A stretch of DNA of 64,000 nucleotides from DATFVA01 sp963771705 (GCA_963771705.1 CAVYUP010000014.1:744001-808000); one strand, 5' to 3'. Positions 54,103 through 63,153 are shown, counted from the first letter of the stretch. Numbers and translations: made by a program. The notes: generated by a model from the sequence alone, not told the origin.

Positions 54103-54501
54103 TCAGCGGAACATAGCTTTTATACTGCCCCAGGTTCTCTTAACGCCGGAAATATTCGGGGATACAGAAACCACTGATGAATATGTGGCTGAACCATCAC
54201 GGTCAACAATCTTTAGTCTGTAAACAAAAATAGGATTAGTCATCTTATATGCTGCCTGGTCGACATAAGAATAAACCGAATTATTACCTGTAGGACTTAT
54301 AGATACAAGATCAGTAAATTGAGTATCAGGGGTTTTCCTCTGGACTATGAAATCCGCGAGATTAGCTTCCGTGGTAGTTTTCCACTCAAGTTTAACATTC
54401 TCACCCTCGGTTTGTGCATGAAAATAATCAAGCAGCGCACCGGCCATAGCAGTGGAAACTATTATAAAAAGTATGAAGATAACAGTAACTCTATTTTTCA
54501 T
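54103..54501 (-). CDS. Small secreted fibronectin-III-like protein
   Basis: A 132-residue exported protein. The signal peptide ends about STAMA and the rest resembles one FnIII-like beta-sandwich: VKLEWKTTTEANLADFIVQRK is the pattern commonly seen just before type IX sorting domains, and FVYRLKIVDRDGSATYSSVVSV follows. No sorting domain is attached. The C-terminus is basic (VKRTWGSIKAMFR). It lies alone between the SpoIID-like gene and the MATE gene. Function is unknown. Confidence 0.75.
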   Translation of the reverse strand: MKNRVTVIFILFIIVSTAMAGALLDYFHAQTEGENVKLEWKTTTEANLADFIVQRKTPDTQFTDLVSISPTGNNSVYSYVDQAAYKMTNPIFVYRLKIVDRDGSATYSSVVSVSPNISGVKRTWGSIKAMFR

Positions 54502-54708
54502 AGTTAAAATATATTTTATGCCTGAGTGAATGTCAACACCCGTGCCGCAAAAATATGGTTAAAAATCCGGATATTCACCTCATTTCTTTGTCAAAATCAG
54601 AAATATTTTTGTTATTAGCAAGACATAACTCTCACACTGTGCCTCACTGTGATAAAAGGCTGCCTTCATTACGGATTGTTTCCGAATGATATTTTAGCGG
54701 AGTCTTTA

Positions 54709-56067
54709 TCAAATACTCCTTTTCTGCCATTCTCCTTTTTCAAATTTCCTGTAAATAACGGCAGCGTAAATTACTATATAAAAAGGCAGAGCTGCCCATG
54801 CCCATACAAGTCCTCCTTTGAAAACCACACCCATCAGGTAAGCGAAAGGGACGAAAATGAAGAGGTTGGTAATCACCTCGGACTTCATGACAAAAAAGGT
54901 TTTCCCTGCAGCCTGGAGAGCATTTGCCAGGACAACACCGACTGCATAAAATATCTGAGCGAATCCAGCTATTCTAAGACCAGGTTCCGCTTCGTGGATA
55001 ATCGACTGGTTATTAGTTATAATCAATAAGACATACTGAGGGATAACGATAAAAATTATCCCGAGGATCAATGTATAATAGGTTGCAATTTTAGCCGTCT
55101 CAAAACCGTATATCTTTGCAATCTTAAATTTTCCGGAGCCGAGATTATTTCCTACAAGCGTCTGAACGGCTATACCGAAGCCGAAGCAAGGAAGGAAAGA
55201 CATAAACATTGTACTGATTATTGCCTGAGATGCCGCCTGTGCCTGAGTGCCTATTAAACCGGTAATAACTATAAACAAAAGGAATCCGACAAGAATAAAT
55301 ACATTCTGAAATGAGACAGGGATAGAAATTTTATAGATCTTCATTATGAGATCAAAATTCATGCGGAAATTTCTAAAAGGATGGAACTTTCGCCTATAAT
55401 CCGGAAGCATAAGGATTGTTGTATAGAACAAAAAGTCAAACGTTGTTGCTAATGTGGAAGCAAGTCCTGCTCCTGCCAGTCCCATCCTTGGCATACCCAG
55501 ATTTCCGTAAATAAAAACATAATTCAGGAAAATATTCAGCAGGTTTGTAATTACCCCCGAGAACATAAAAATTTTAGTTTTGCTGATGCCGAAATAAAAC
55601 CCCCGGTAGGAAACACTTATGAGGAAAAAGGGTATGCCGAGGAAGCGGTAAAAGATATACTCCCCCGCGTAGTGTCCCACTATTTTATCAGCGGCAAAGA
55701 AATCGGCAATCCGGTAAGCCGCGAGAACCCCTATAGCCGCAACAATAATTCCTATAATAAATCCAATAATAAGTGAGTTAGTAAGGGCGAGACTGCAGCC
55801 GTCGAAATCATTCTCACCATATCTTCGGGCTACTATGACGTGTGTACCGGTAGCAAGACTTGAGAAGAAACTTATTAAAGCCCAGGTAGCCAGAACCCCT
55901 ATTCCCATTGCAGCAAGAGCATAAGTTGCTTCATCGAGACGACCAACCATAGCTGAGTCAGTAAGTGAAACAACCATTTGAGTTGACAATCCCGCAATAG
56001 CAGGAAGAGCAAGTTTTAGAATAGCTTTATAGTAGCTATTCACAGGAAGAATTTTCATCGAGGGCAA
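54709..56067 (-). CDS. MATE family efflux transporter
   Basis: A 452-residue polytopic transporter with 12 predicted helices in two related halves. The N-terminal motif ILKLALPAIAGLSTQMVVSLTDSAMVGRLDEATYALAAMG and GFGIAVQTLVGNNLGSGKFKIAK in the second half are characteristic of MATE/NorM/DinF proteins. It should export cationic organic compounds with Na+ or H+ influx; the substrate cannot be predicted. It is monocistronic, with a tRNA gene upstream. Confidence 0.93.
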   Translation of the reverse strand: MPSMKILPVNSYYKAILKLALPAIAGLSTQMVVSLTDSAMVGRLDEATYALAAMGIGVLATWALISFFSSLATGTHVIVARRYGENDFDGCSLALTNSLIIGFIIGIIVAAIGVLAAYRIADFFAADKIVGHYAGEYIFYRFLGIPFFLISVSYRGFYFGISKTKIFMFSGVITNLLNIFLNYVFIYGNLGMPRMGLAGAGLASTLATTFDFLFYTTILMLPDYRRKFHPFRNFRMNFDLIMKIYKISIPVSFQNVFILVGFLLFIVITGLIGTQAQAASQAIISTMFMSFLPCFGFGIAVQTLVGNNLGSGKFKIAKIYGFETAKIATYYTLILGIIFIVIPQYVLLIITNNQSIIHEAEPGLRIAGFAQIFYAVGVVLANALQAAGKTFFVMKSEVITNLFIFVPFAYLMGVVFKGGLVWAWAALPFYIVIYAAVIYRKFEKGEWQKRSI

Positions 56068-56173
56068 AGATAGGAAAAATGGGTGAATTAGAGAATTGGC
56101 GAACTTTGTAAATTATATAACGGGGATTGACGAATTATGAAATATGGTAATTTTATCATTCAATATTCAGGAG

Positions 56174-56246
56174 TGGAGCTAACCGGGATCGAACCGGCGA
56201 CCTTCTCGTTGCGAACGAGACGCTCTCCCAGCTGAGCTATAGCCCC
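56174..56246 (-). tRNA. tRNA-Ala (CGC)
   Basis: A 73-nt cloverleaf: acceptor GGGGCTA/TAGCTCC, D-arm GCTC/GAGC, anticodon stem TCTCG/CGAGA with loop TTCGCAA (anticodon CGC), T-arm GCCGG-TTCGATC-CCGGT, discriminator A. CCA is not encoded. The first 26 bases match the tRNA-Ala (GGC) at 58187. Confidence 0.95.
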
Positions 56247-56361
56247 AATAATTTAATTCATCACCTGAAATTTAGTTTAAGTTTATGGTTACTTCAAGAG
56301 GCCGGATCTGAGACTGATTCCATATTCATCCAAATCATCAAATTCCTGACCGGCGAAAATA

Positions 56362-56850
56362 TTAAAACCTGAAACCGCCGGTGAATCTGGCAACACCTCT
56401 GAACAATTTATGTCCTATGTCGACCTTACCGCAGAACATCATAGGGCAACCGCCCGGGATAACAGTAATATTATTATCACGGCACATCTGAACTGCCTTA
56501 GTTGAGATGCTTGATGAAGGTTTGTCGGCGCCTTTATGTCCCATCATATTATGCATCCAGACGTGCTTTATTCCAGCCTCCACACAATCATCTACAATCT
56601 TTTCGCAGACTGAAGGATTAGTAACTATAACAACAGCATCAGGTTTAGGTTGAATAGATTTAACATCAGGATAGCATTTAACGCCCCCGAAAGTATCAGT
56701 ATTCGGATTCACCGGGAAAACAGTGTGGCCTGTTTCTTTCAACCTGTTATAGATAATGTTTGCGGTTCCGCTGTCTTTCCTGGTAACACCCGCCACCGCA
56801 ATATTTTTTTGTGAGAGGAATTCTTCCGCGAGTTGATCAATCTTACTCAT
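56362..56850 (-). CDS. CoA-binding domain protein (YccU-like)
   Basis: A 162-residue stand-alone CoA-binding Rossmann domain. It has NIAVAGVTRKDSGTANIIYNRL near the start, TVFPVNPNTDTFGGVKCYPDV, and DAVVIVTNPSVCEKIVDDCVEAG, followed by the conserved KHVWMHNMMG. It resembles the N-terminal domain of succinyl-CoA synthetase alpha. A cysteine-containing tail (GGCPMMFCGKVDIGHKLF) follows. Members bind CoA, but a reaction is not established. Confidence 0.9.
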   Translation of the reverse strand: MSKIDQLAEEFLSQKNIAVAGVTRKDSGTANIIYNRLKETGHTVFPVNPNTDTFGGVKCYPDVKSIQPKPDAVVIVTNPSVCEKIVDDCVEAGIKHVWMHNMMGHKGADKPSSSISTKAVQMCRDNNITVIPGGCPMMFCGKVDIGHKLFRGVARFTGGFRF

Positions 56851-57174
56851 TTGTTCTCCCCGAATATTAATTTTTTAACATTTAAATATCATTAAAATAA
56901 CTTTTTACTTCAACTATATGACTCAGCAGCAGCCGGGAGACAGCGAACGGATTTTTATGACGCATTATTGTGAGTTACCTTTGAGGTGAAGGGAATCATT
57001 TGAAATATCAGTACACGTTATTAGCTTTTTGAAAACAAAAACCTGTATCACTGTGAGATGCCGTCTTATTCTTTTAAGTCATTTCCCCGGAAAGAGTTAA
57101 GAATTTGGAGCAAAAACAACTGGTACATTCATTGTTGCAGAAAACCCGAGGGTTTATAAATATTAGTGTCATTT
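56851..57174. other. Intergenic region before the STAS gene
   Basis: A 324-bp stretch between divergent genes. It has no credible ORF, tRNA, hairpin or repeat that I can support. It must contain the promoters of the two flanking genes. Confidence 0.5.
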
Positions 57175-57540
57175 ATGGAACAATTTAAACGAGAATTCAA
57201 GGACGACGTATTAATTCTTCACGTCGCTCTGGAGAAAACCACATTACAGGATGCATTGGAATTTCAGGATTATCTCGAGTCGGATATAATCCTGGAGTAT
57301 GAAAAAATCGTCATTGACCTTTCAGGCTGTGATGTGGTAGATGCTACATTTCTAGGTGTTCTTGTGATTGCATCAAAAAAGATTTCTGAGTACGGAGGTA
57401 AAATGAAGCTCGTTCTCCCCCCGCAGGTTTTTATATACAGCGGGGTGAAAAGGATCTTTCATACCTACCTTTCCAGTAGTGATGCTGTTACGAGTTTTAA
57501 TTTCGGGCGGAATCTGCCAGGCTCTAGCAGAGCATTTTAA
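57175..57540 (+). CDS. STAS domain protein (anti-sigma factor antagonist-like)
   Basis: About 121 residues forming one STAS domain: VLILHVALEKTTLQDALEFQDYL, the core strand-loop KIVIDLSGCDVVDATFLGVLVIASKK and MKLVLPPQVFIY. In SpoIIAA-type antagonists the loop reads D-S-S-G with phosphorylated serine at the third position; here it is D-A-T-F, so a threonine would be the acceptor if any. The ATG at 57175 is preferred over a GTG at 57166. No partner kinase or sigma factor gene is adjacent. Confidence 0.82.
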   Translation: MEQFKREFKDDVLILHVALEKTTLQDALEFQDYLESDIILEYEKIVIDLSGCDVVDATFLGVLVIASKKISEYGGKMKLVLPPQVFIYSGVKRIFHTYLSSSDAVTSFNFGRNLPGSSRAF

Positions 57541-57657
57541 TTTTTTTAGATTCCGCCAGAAAGTCCAACCCGCTGAACCAAGTGGTACAGAGGGCGTGTG
57601 TCCTTTCCTTTATTAAAAAACCTGACATCCACGTTGATTAGTTAAAAACCTAAAGGA

Positions 57658-58050
57658 TCAATCTTTAGGAGAAAAAAGTGCCGCCACGGCTCCGGCAGGA
57701 TCCTGGATGACGCAGTATCTCCCATATTTTCCCATATCCCTGGGACCGGCAATTACCTTTCCGCCATTCTTTCTGCACATCTCTGCTGATTCATCAACAT
57801 CTCTCACCGCAAAATAGATAAGCCACTGAGGAGGCAGATCCGCATTTACTCCCCTTGAATGACATACACCTGCAACAGTCCGGCCCGTATCTGGACTATT
57901 CATACTAAAATCGTTGTAATCTTCCATCGGGACCGGTTCAGATTTCCAGCCAATAACGGTGCTGTAAAAATTTTTCACTTTTTCAGCGTTAGGGACGGTT
58001 AGATCTGTCCATATTATGGATCCAGTTTCAAGTTTCTCTTCTTCTTTCAT
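57658..58050 (-). CDS. VOC family protein (glyoxalase-like)
   Basis: A 130-residue vicinal-oxygen-chelate protein with two beta-alpha-beta-beta-beta modules: TGSIIWTDLTVPNAEKVKNFYSTVIGWKSEPV and then WLIYFAVRDVDESAEMCRKNGGKVIAGPRDMGKYGRYCVIQDPAGAVAALF as separate stretches. It resembles the CFP-30B-type glyoxalase/bleomycin resistance group. The substrate is unknown. It converges with the STAS gene. Confidence 0.88.
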   Translation of the reverse strand: MKEEEKLETGSIIWTDLTVPNAEKVKNFYSTVIGWKSEPVPMEDYNDFSMNSPDTGRTVAGVCHSRGVNADLPPQWLIYFAVRDVDESAEMCRKNGGKVIAGPRDMGKYGRYCVIQDPAGAVAALFSPKD

Positions 58051-58186
58051 TTTACCTTAACAGTTAGTTTAAAATATATTCTAATATAACTCTTAACGGA
58101 TAATTTTACCCGCTTCTAATTTCAAAATATGAGAATATCGTACTTTTAACTTTTTACATTTTCACTTATATTTGTTTTCAGTTTTC

Positions 58187-58259
<73 letters not shown>

Positions 58260-58400
58260 CAAAGGATACAAAAACGGGTAAACTTTTCAATTTAGCCGAC
58301 TATTAGGCGGCTTCATGATAAATAGAGAAATGTTATTAAAATCTAACGCTAATCACATTTACACTCCCTCTTTTTTATTACCCTGTCGGTAAAAAGAATT

Positions 58401-58781
58401 ATGAGCAGACAACCAAGAGTATTAGTAGCAGAAGATGAAAGTATAATAGCCCTTGATCTGAAGCAGACGCTGGAAAGCTGGGGTTTCATAGTAGAGGCAA
58501 CATTCAGAACAGGTGAAGATTTATTAGAATTTGCGCAGGCTGATGATCCGGAAATTCTTGTGATGGATATTTTCCTCGGCGGTGCAATGGATGGATTTGA
58601 AGCCGCTCAGCAGGTTTTAAAACACAATAAAATACCGGTAGTATTTATGACTGGTGAAGCAGGGATGGAAAAATCGGCTAAAGTTCAGATTGGCGGTTCA
58701 TATGAATTCATTAAAAAACCATTTTCTAAAGAAGAACTTAAAACGGCGATGAAGAAAGTTTACCCGGAGGGACCGCTTTGA
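58401..58781 (+). CDS. Single-domain response regulator
   Basis: A 126-residue receiver domain without an output domain. The acidic pocket is in VLVAEDESIIALDLK, the phospho-acceptor aspartate in ILVMDIFLGG (about residue 54), the switch threonine in VVFMTGEAG and the lysine in FIKKPFSKEEL. Single receivers act in phosphorelays or by protein binding. No histidine kinase is adjacent. A strong terminator lies about 110 bp downstream. Confidence 0.93.
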   Translation: MSRQPRVLVAEDESIIALDLKQTLESWGFIVEATFRTGEDLLEFAQADDPEILVMDIFLGGAMDGFEAAQQVLKHNKIPVVFMTGEAGMEKSAKVQIGGSYEFIKKPFSKEELKTAMKKVYPEGPL

Positions 58782-58889
58782 TGGATTGATTATCAAAGAG
58801 ACTATCTTGATTTTAATTACACCGGTTTATAATTTTGTATAAACTCGTTCATAAAGGTTTACCCCTGCCTTATGATGATAAAGAGTTTG

Positions 58890-58921
58890 CCCTCCTGCAA
58901 TCCCCTGCAGGAGGGTTTTTT
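58890..58921 (+). terminator. Strong Rho-independent terminator after the response regulator
   Basis: CCCTCCTGCA pairs perfectly with TGCAGGAGGG around a 6-nt loop and is followed by six T residues. Confidence 0.95.
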
Positions 58922-58999
58922 ATTTTAAATTGATTCGTGTTGGTTTTTCTATATAGATTAATCTCAATATTTATTGAAATTATCAGTTAACGTCACAAA

Positions 59000-59404
59000 A
59001 TGAAAAAAATATTTCCAGTCCTTCTTACAACCGCATTCATTCTTATTCTAACATATACAGGATGTAAAGATCAGATAACGGGGAGTGATCTTGATAAGAG
59101 AGTAATACCTGACTCGAATGTAAGCTATTCGAGGGATATACAACCTGTCTTTAACCTTAAATGTGCGAATGCAGGCTGTCATAACGACTCTGAACGAGCG
59201 GGGGGCATCAGTCTTACTTCCTGTGCAAATACTTCAGCCGACTTCACTGTTGTTTTCCCGGGAGAACCTGACAACAGCAGGCTCATCTGGGCTATAGAAG
59301 GCATTGGTAATTACCCTATGCCTCCGGCCGGTTATCCTCCGCTGACCGCAAACCAGATAAAAGGTATCAGAACCTGGATAAAAGAGGGCGCCGAATGCAA
59401 CTGA
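59000..59404 (+). CDS. Lipoprotein with cytochrome c-like CX4CH motif
   Basis: A 134-residue predicted lipoprotein (LILTYTGCKD lipobox). The body has YSRDIQPVFNLKCANAGCHN, where the two cysteines and histidine are spaced CX4CH instead of the usual haem motif CXXCH, and a distal methionine in NYPMPPAGYPPL that could be the second axial ligand. The C-terminus LTANQIKGIRTWIKEGAE is typical of small cytochrome c-like domains. Haem attachment is uncertain. Confidence 0.75.
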   Translation: MKKIFPVLLTTAFILILTYTGCKDQITGSDLDKRVIPDSNVSYSRDIQPVFNLKCANAGCHNDSERAGGISLTSCANTSADFTVVFPGEPDNSRLIWAIEGIGNYPMPPAGYPPLTANQIKGIRTWIKEGAECN

Positions 59405-59411
59405 ATCGAAT

Positions 59412-59578
59412 AAAATGAGACACTACGGTTTTGTCATACTATTGAAATTTTCAACTATTGAAAATTGCGTTTTTTCGCGGTTTTAGGGTTGTCTCATTTT
59501 GAGTCCAACTCCGAGTCACCTACGCTATAAATCCGGGTCTTAACCGAGATAAAAAGGGAGTATGACATTTTGTCATAC
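59412..59578. repeat. Cluster of inverted and direct repeats in intergenic DNA
   Basis: AAAATGAGACA at 59412-59422 is inverted as TGTCTCATTTT at 59490-59500. GTATGACA and TGTCATAC at 59560-59578 form a perfect 8-bp palindrome with TTT between. TTTTGTCATAC occurs at 59429-59439 and again at 59568-59578, each followed by a TTGAAA stretch. The rest of 59405-59640 is non-coding. Confidence 0.7.
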
Positions 59579-59640
59579 CTGTTGAAAATATCATCAAAAA
59601 ATTCAACGAAAGATCAAGGAAACATTGAAGAATTTACAGC

Positions 59641-60633
59641 CTAAAGCCATCCCTGTTGTTTATACCAATCGACGGTTTTTTTAATTCCCTCTTCCGCAGA
59701 AAGTTCCTGCCTATAGCCGATTTGATCGACTGCTTTCAGGGTAGAACAGATCCAGGCATGCCGGGTTATATCTTTTGCCTTCTCTATATTTAATGTGGCA
59801 GGTTTACTACTGAACAGTGTAAAGAATTGAGCTATAGACGCAATTGAATAGACCATAAAGTGGGGCACCTTTATATGCAAAGGTTTCTTATTCATAATCT
59901 TCTTAGTTATATCGCCTATCTCCTCCCAGGTATAAAACTTCTCCGAGCTTATGAAATATATCTGGCCGGTTGCCACTTCGCTCTCTGCTGCCTGAATGAA
60001 TCCCCTTACGAGATCATCCGCATGAATGAGACTTATTAACTTACGATCAAATCCGATGGTGGTGAATAATCCTTTTGCGAATGTCTGGAAGAAAATAAAA
60101 ATTTCAGTATCCCGTTCGCCATAAACAGCCGGTGCACGGCATATGGTTATAGGGAGCCGGTCCATATATTCCTTTGCAAGATTTTCCTGGGCGAGCTTAC
60201 TTCGGCCGTAGGTAGTAATTGGATGAGGTTCATCCGATTCCACAACGGGCTTCTCATCGAACGATGGTCCCGCTGCCGTCTGGCTGCTTACAACAAGAAA
60301 TCGTTTAATTGTCTCATTGAATTCCAATGCGGTTTCTAGGAGTGATCTGGTAGTATCAACATTTCCTTTAAAGTATCCCTCAGGTTTTTTTGACTTCACC
60401 ACTCCCGCAACGTGGTAAACATATTCAACCCCATCGAATGCTTTACGGAGGCCCTCCCTGTCGAAGAGTCCGCAGTTGTGTATCTCAACTTCTTTATCAC
60501 GAAGCCATTTTGTATCGCTCGTCTTCCTTATTAAACACCTTACGCGATAGCCTTTATCAAGCAGATGATCCACAAGATGGCTTCCGACGAAACCATTAGC
60601 GCCGGTAACAACAGCAATAGGAGGATTTTTCAT
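59641..60633 (-). CDS. NAD-dependent epimerase/dehydratase (possible ceramide reductase CerR)
   Basis: A 330-residue extended SDR. The cofactor motif is VTGANGFVGSHLVDHLL, the segment VYHVAGVVKS and the catalytic pair in TTYGRSKLAQENL are clear, and a hydrophobic helix near residues 255-275 may attach it to the membrane. It is divergent from the serine palmitoyltransferase-like gene (115-bp gap). In Caulobacter a protein of this type (CerR) acts in ceramide synthesis, so it may reduce the 3-keto intermediate here. The role is inferred from neighbours. Confidence 0.85.
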   Translation of the reverse strand: MKNPPIAVVTGANGFVGSHLVDHLLDKGYRVRCLIRKTSDTKWLRDKEVEIHNCGLFDREGLRKAFDGVEYVYHVAGVVKSKKPEGYFKGNVDTTRSLLETALEFNETIKRFLVVSSQTAAGPSFDEKPVVESDEPHPITTYGRSKLAQENLAKEYMDRLPITICRAPAVYGERDTEIFIFFQTFAKGLFTTIGFDRKLISLIHADDLVRGFIQAAESEVATGQIYFISSEKFYTWEEIGDITKKIMNKKPLHIKVPHFMVYSIASIAQFFTLFSSKPATLNIEKAKDITRHAWICSTLKAVDQIGYRQELSAEEGIKKTVDWYKQQGWL

Positions 60634-60748
60634 ACTAAAGTTTATTTGTTTTTATTTCTATTAAATTTTACATTGAACCGCCAAAATTTAAGAAATTATT
60701 GAATGATTCTTAAATTCATTCAAGTATCAGGTAATTCCAGGAGGTTTT

Positions 60749-61942
60749 TTGGATCTTTTTAAAAAATGTTACGAATTCACCCGGGCTGATGAGGTTAAAG
60801 CATCAGGTTTATATCCTTATTTCAGACCAATTGAAGAAAACGAAGGCCCTGTAGTCCAGATTGAGGGGCGCAAAGTAATTATGGCAGGTTCGAACAATTA
60901 TCTCGGACTTACCGCCCATCCGAAAGTAAAAGAAGCAGCTATTAAAGCCGTAGAGAAATACGGCACAGGATGTTCCGGATCAAGATATCTCACAGGAACA
61001 CTTGATCTGCATATTGAGCTTGAAGAAAGGCTCGCTAAATTCTTCAACAAAGAAGCCGTGCTGCTTTTCAGCACCGGATATCAGACAGGACAAGGCATCA
61101 TTCCCACTCTCGTTCAGCGGGGTGAATATGTTATAACCGACAAAGACAACCATGCCTGTCTTGTTGCCGGAACTTTAATGGCGAAAGGTGCAACAGCTGA
61201 CTTTGTAAGATACAAGCACAACGATATGGACGACCTTGAAAGGGTTGTAAAGAAACTCCCTCCAGAGGCAGGAAAACTAATTGTAAGCGACGGCGTTTTC
61301 TCAACCGGCGGTGAGATAGTTGATCTTCCCAGGCTGAACAAGATAGCAAAGGAGAACGGCTGCCGAATACTTATAGATGACGCTCATTCAGTGGGTGTTA
61401 TTGGCAAGAACGGCAAGGGGACCGCGAGCGAGTTCGGGCTTGAAGGTGAGATTGATATGACAATGGGAACGTTCAGCAAGACATTTGCTTCTCTCGGCGG
61501 TTTCGTTACAGGTGAAGAAAAAGTTATAAACTACATTAAGCACCACTCCCCCGCCCTGATATTCAGCGCGTCTCCCACTCCCGCAGCAGTTGCCGCTGCA
61601 CTTGCGGCGCTTGAAATACTTGAAGCCGAACCAGAAAGAGTTGATAAACTTATCAGAAACGCGGCTAAAATGAGAGCCGGCCTCAAAGATATGGGCTTTA
61701 ACGTTCTTGACGGCAGAACAGCAATTGTTCCTGTTATTGTAGGCGATGATCAGCTTGCGTTCCAGATGTGGAAAATGCTTTATGACGCAGGCGTATTCGT
61801 TAACGTATTTATTTCACCAGGTGTTCCTCCAGGAAGACAGATGATGAGAACCAGTTATATGGCTACGCACGAAGATGAACATCTCGATAAAATATTAGAG
61901 ATTTTTAAGGACACCGGAAAAAAACTCGGTTTAATTAGTTGA
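60749..61942 (+). CDS. Serine palmitoyltransferase-like alpha-oxoamine synthase
   Basis: A 397-residue PLP enzyme of the AONS/KBL/SPT family. It has FGSN-type NNYLGLTAHPKVKEAA, GTGCSGSRYLTGTLDLHIELE, the PLP lysine in GTFSKTFASLGGF and IDDAHSVGVIG. The N-terminal SGLYPYFRPIEENEGPVV recalls the bacterial SPT clade. The start is TTG at 60749 with AGGAGG four bases upstream. It likely joins serine and acyl-CoA to 3-ketosphinganine, given the adjacent CerR-like and GNAT-type genes. KBL or AONS activity is the alternative. Confidence 0.85.
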   Translation: MDLFKKCYEFTRADEVKASGLYPYFRPIEENEGPVVQIEGRKVIMAGSNNYLGLTAHPKVKEAAIKAVEKYGTGCSGSRYLTGTLDLHIELEERLAKFFNKEAVLLFSTGYQTGQGIIPTLVQRGEYVITDKDNHACLVAGTLMAKGATADFVRYKHNDMDDLERVVKKLPPEAGKLIVSDGVFSTGGEIVDLPRLNKIAKENGCRILIDDAHSVGVIGKNGKGTASEFGLEGEIDMTMGTFSKTFASLGGFVTGEEKVINYIKHHSPALIFSASPTPAAVAAALAALEILEAEPERVDKLIRNAAKMRAGLKDMGFNVLDGRTAIVPVIVGDDQLAFQMWKMLYDAGVFVNVFISPGVPPGRQMMRTSYMATHEDEHLDKILEIFKDTGKKLGLIS

Positions 61943-61977
61943 TCTTAATTGATTCATCTTACAAACAGATTATTCAT

Positions 61978-62011
61978 AAGCATACCCCGAAAAGGTATGC
62001 TTTTATTTTTT
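61978..62011 (+). terminator. Rho-independent terminator after the SPT-like gene
   Basis: AAGCATACC pairs with GGTATGCTT around a 7-nt loop and is followed by TTATTTTTT. It is 36 bp past the stop and 21 bp before the next gene, so read-through or a separate promoter must serve 62032. Confidence 0.85.
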
Positions 62012-62031
62012 AAATAATACGGCAGGTTGAT

Positions 62032-63153
62032 ATGAGTGAAATAAAAATCATCAAGGTTGAAAATCAGGCAGATTTAATGAGATTTATTAAGCTGCCCTGG
62101 AAGATATACAAGGATTACCCCAACTGGGTACCGCCGCTGATTATGGACAGAAAAAAGCTCCTTGATAAAAAGAAGAATCCTTTTTACCAGCATGCAGAAG
62201 CCGATTTTTTCCTTGCAGAGAAGGACGGCGAACTTGTAGGCCGGATTGGCGCAATCAAGAATGATCTTCATAATAAATACCACAATGATAAGGTTGGATT
62301 CTTCGGATTCTTTGAGTGTATAAATGATCAGGAGACTGCGAACAAGCTTTTCGATACAGCAAAACAATGGCTGAAGGAACATAGTTTGAATGAAATGCGG
62401 GGACCTGCAAATCCTTCCAGCAACGATGAGTACGGAATGCTGATCGAAGGATTTGATGATGAACCGAGGCTGCTGATGACATATAATCCCGAATACTACC
62501 TGGATCTCTGCGAGAATTACGGGTTGAAAAAGGCCAAGGATCTGTATGCGTATAAACTTGAAACCGAAAAGGTATTGAGTTCCGAAAAATTGAAAAGAGT
62601 AGCAGAACTTGCGAGGAAACGTTCCGGGATGGAAATAAAGCAGCTGAATATGAAGGAGTTCAACAAAGAACTTGATAAAGTTAAGGATGTTTATAACAAA
62701 GCATGGGCACCCAACTGGGGTTTTATACCTATGACGAATGAAGAAATTGATGCTATGGCGAAAGATCTTAAACCCCTGGTAGAACCATCGCTTGTATTGT
62801 TCGGTGAGATTAACGGCGAGACCATGGCCTTCGCACTTGTAATGCTTGATTATAACCAGGTATTCAAATCAATGAACGGACGACTCTTTCCATTCGGGTT
62901 TCTTAAGCTATTCACACAGAAGAAAAAGATAACGTGGAGCAGAATTATTACCCTCGGAATTATTCCGGAGTATCAGAAACGCGGACTTGATGCATCATTT
63001 TATTATGAAATAGTAACAAGAGCAGATAAAATCGGTATTAACCTTGGTGAAGCCAGCTGGGTGCTTGAAGATAACGAAATGATGAACCGCGGCGCCAATG
63101 TAATGAACGGCGAGCTTTATAAAAAATATAGAATATATTCGATGCCGGTGTAA
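62032..63153 (+). CDS. GNAT-type N-acyltransferase (possible bacterial ceramide synthase)
   Basis: A 373-residue protein with a GNAT-like fold. It has WVPPLIMDRKKLLDKKKNPFYQHAEADFFLA and GELVGRIGAIKND at the N-terminus, GFFGFFECINDQETA, MRGPANPSSNDEYGMLIEGF, and an acetyl-CoA-loop-like region IITLGIIPEYQKRGLDASFYY near the C-terminus. This large YghO-like GNAT group includes the Caulobacter enzyme bCerS that N-acylates the sphingoid base. It lies 90 bp after the SPT-like gene on the same strand. The assignment rests on family layout and context. Confidence 0.82.
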   Translation: MSEIKIIKVENQADLMRFIKLPWKIYKDYPNWVPPLIMDRKKLLDKKKNPFYQHAEADFFLAEKDGELVGRIGAIKNDLHNKYHNDKVGFFGFFECINDQETANKLFDTAKQWLKEHSLNEMRGPANPSSNDEYGMLIEGFDDEPRLLMTYNPEYYLDLCENYGLKKAKDLYAYKLETEKVLSSEKLKRVAELARKRSGMEIKQLNMKEFNKELDKVKDVYNKAWAPNWGFIPMTNEEIDAMAKDLKPLVEPSLVLFGEINGETMAFALVMLDYNQVFKSMNGRLFPFGFLKLFTQKKKITWSRIITLGIIPEYQKRGLDASFYYEIVTRADKIGINLGEASWVLEDNEMMNRGANVMNGELYKKYRIYSMPV

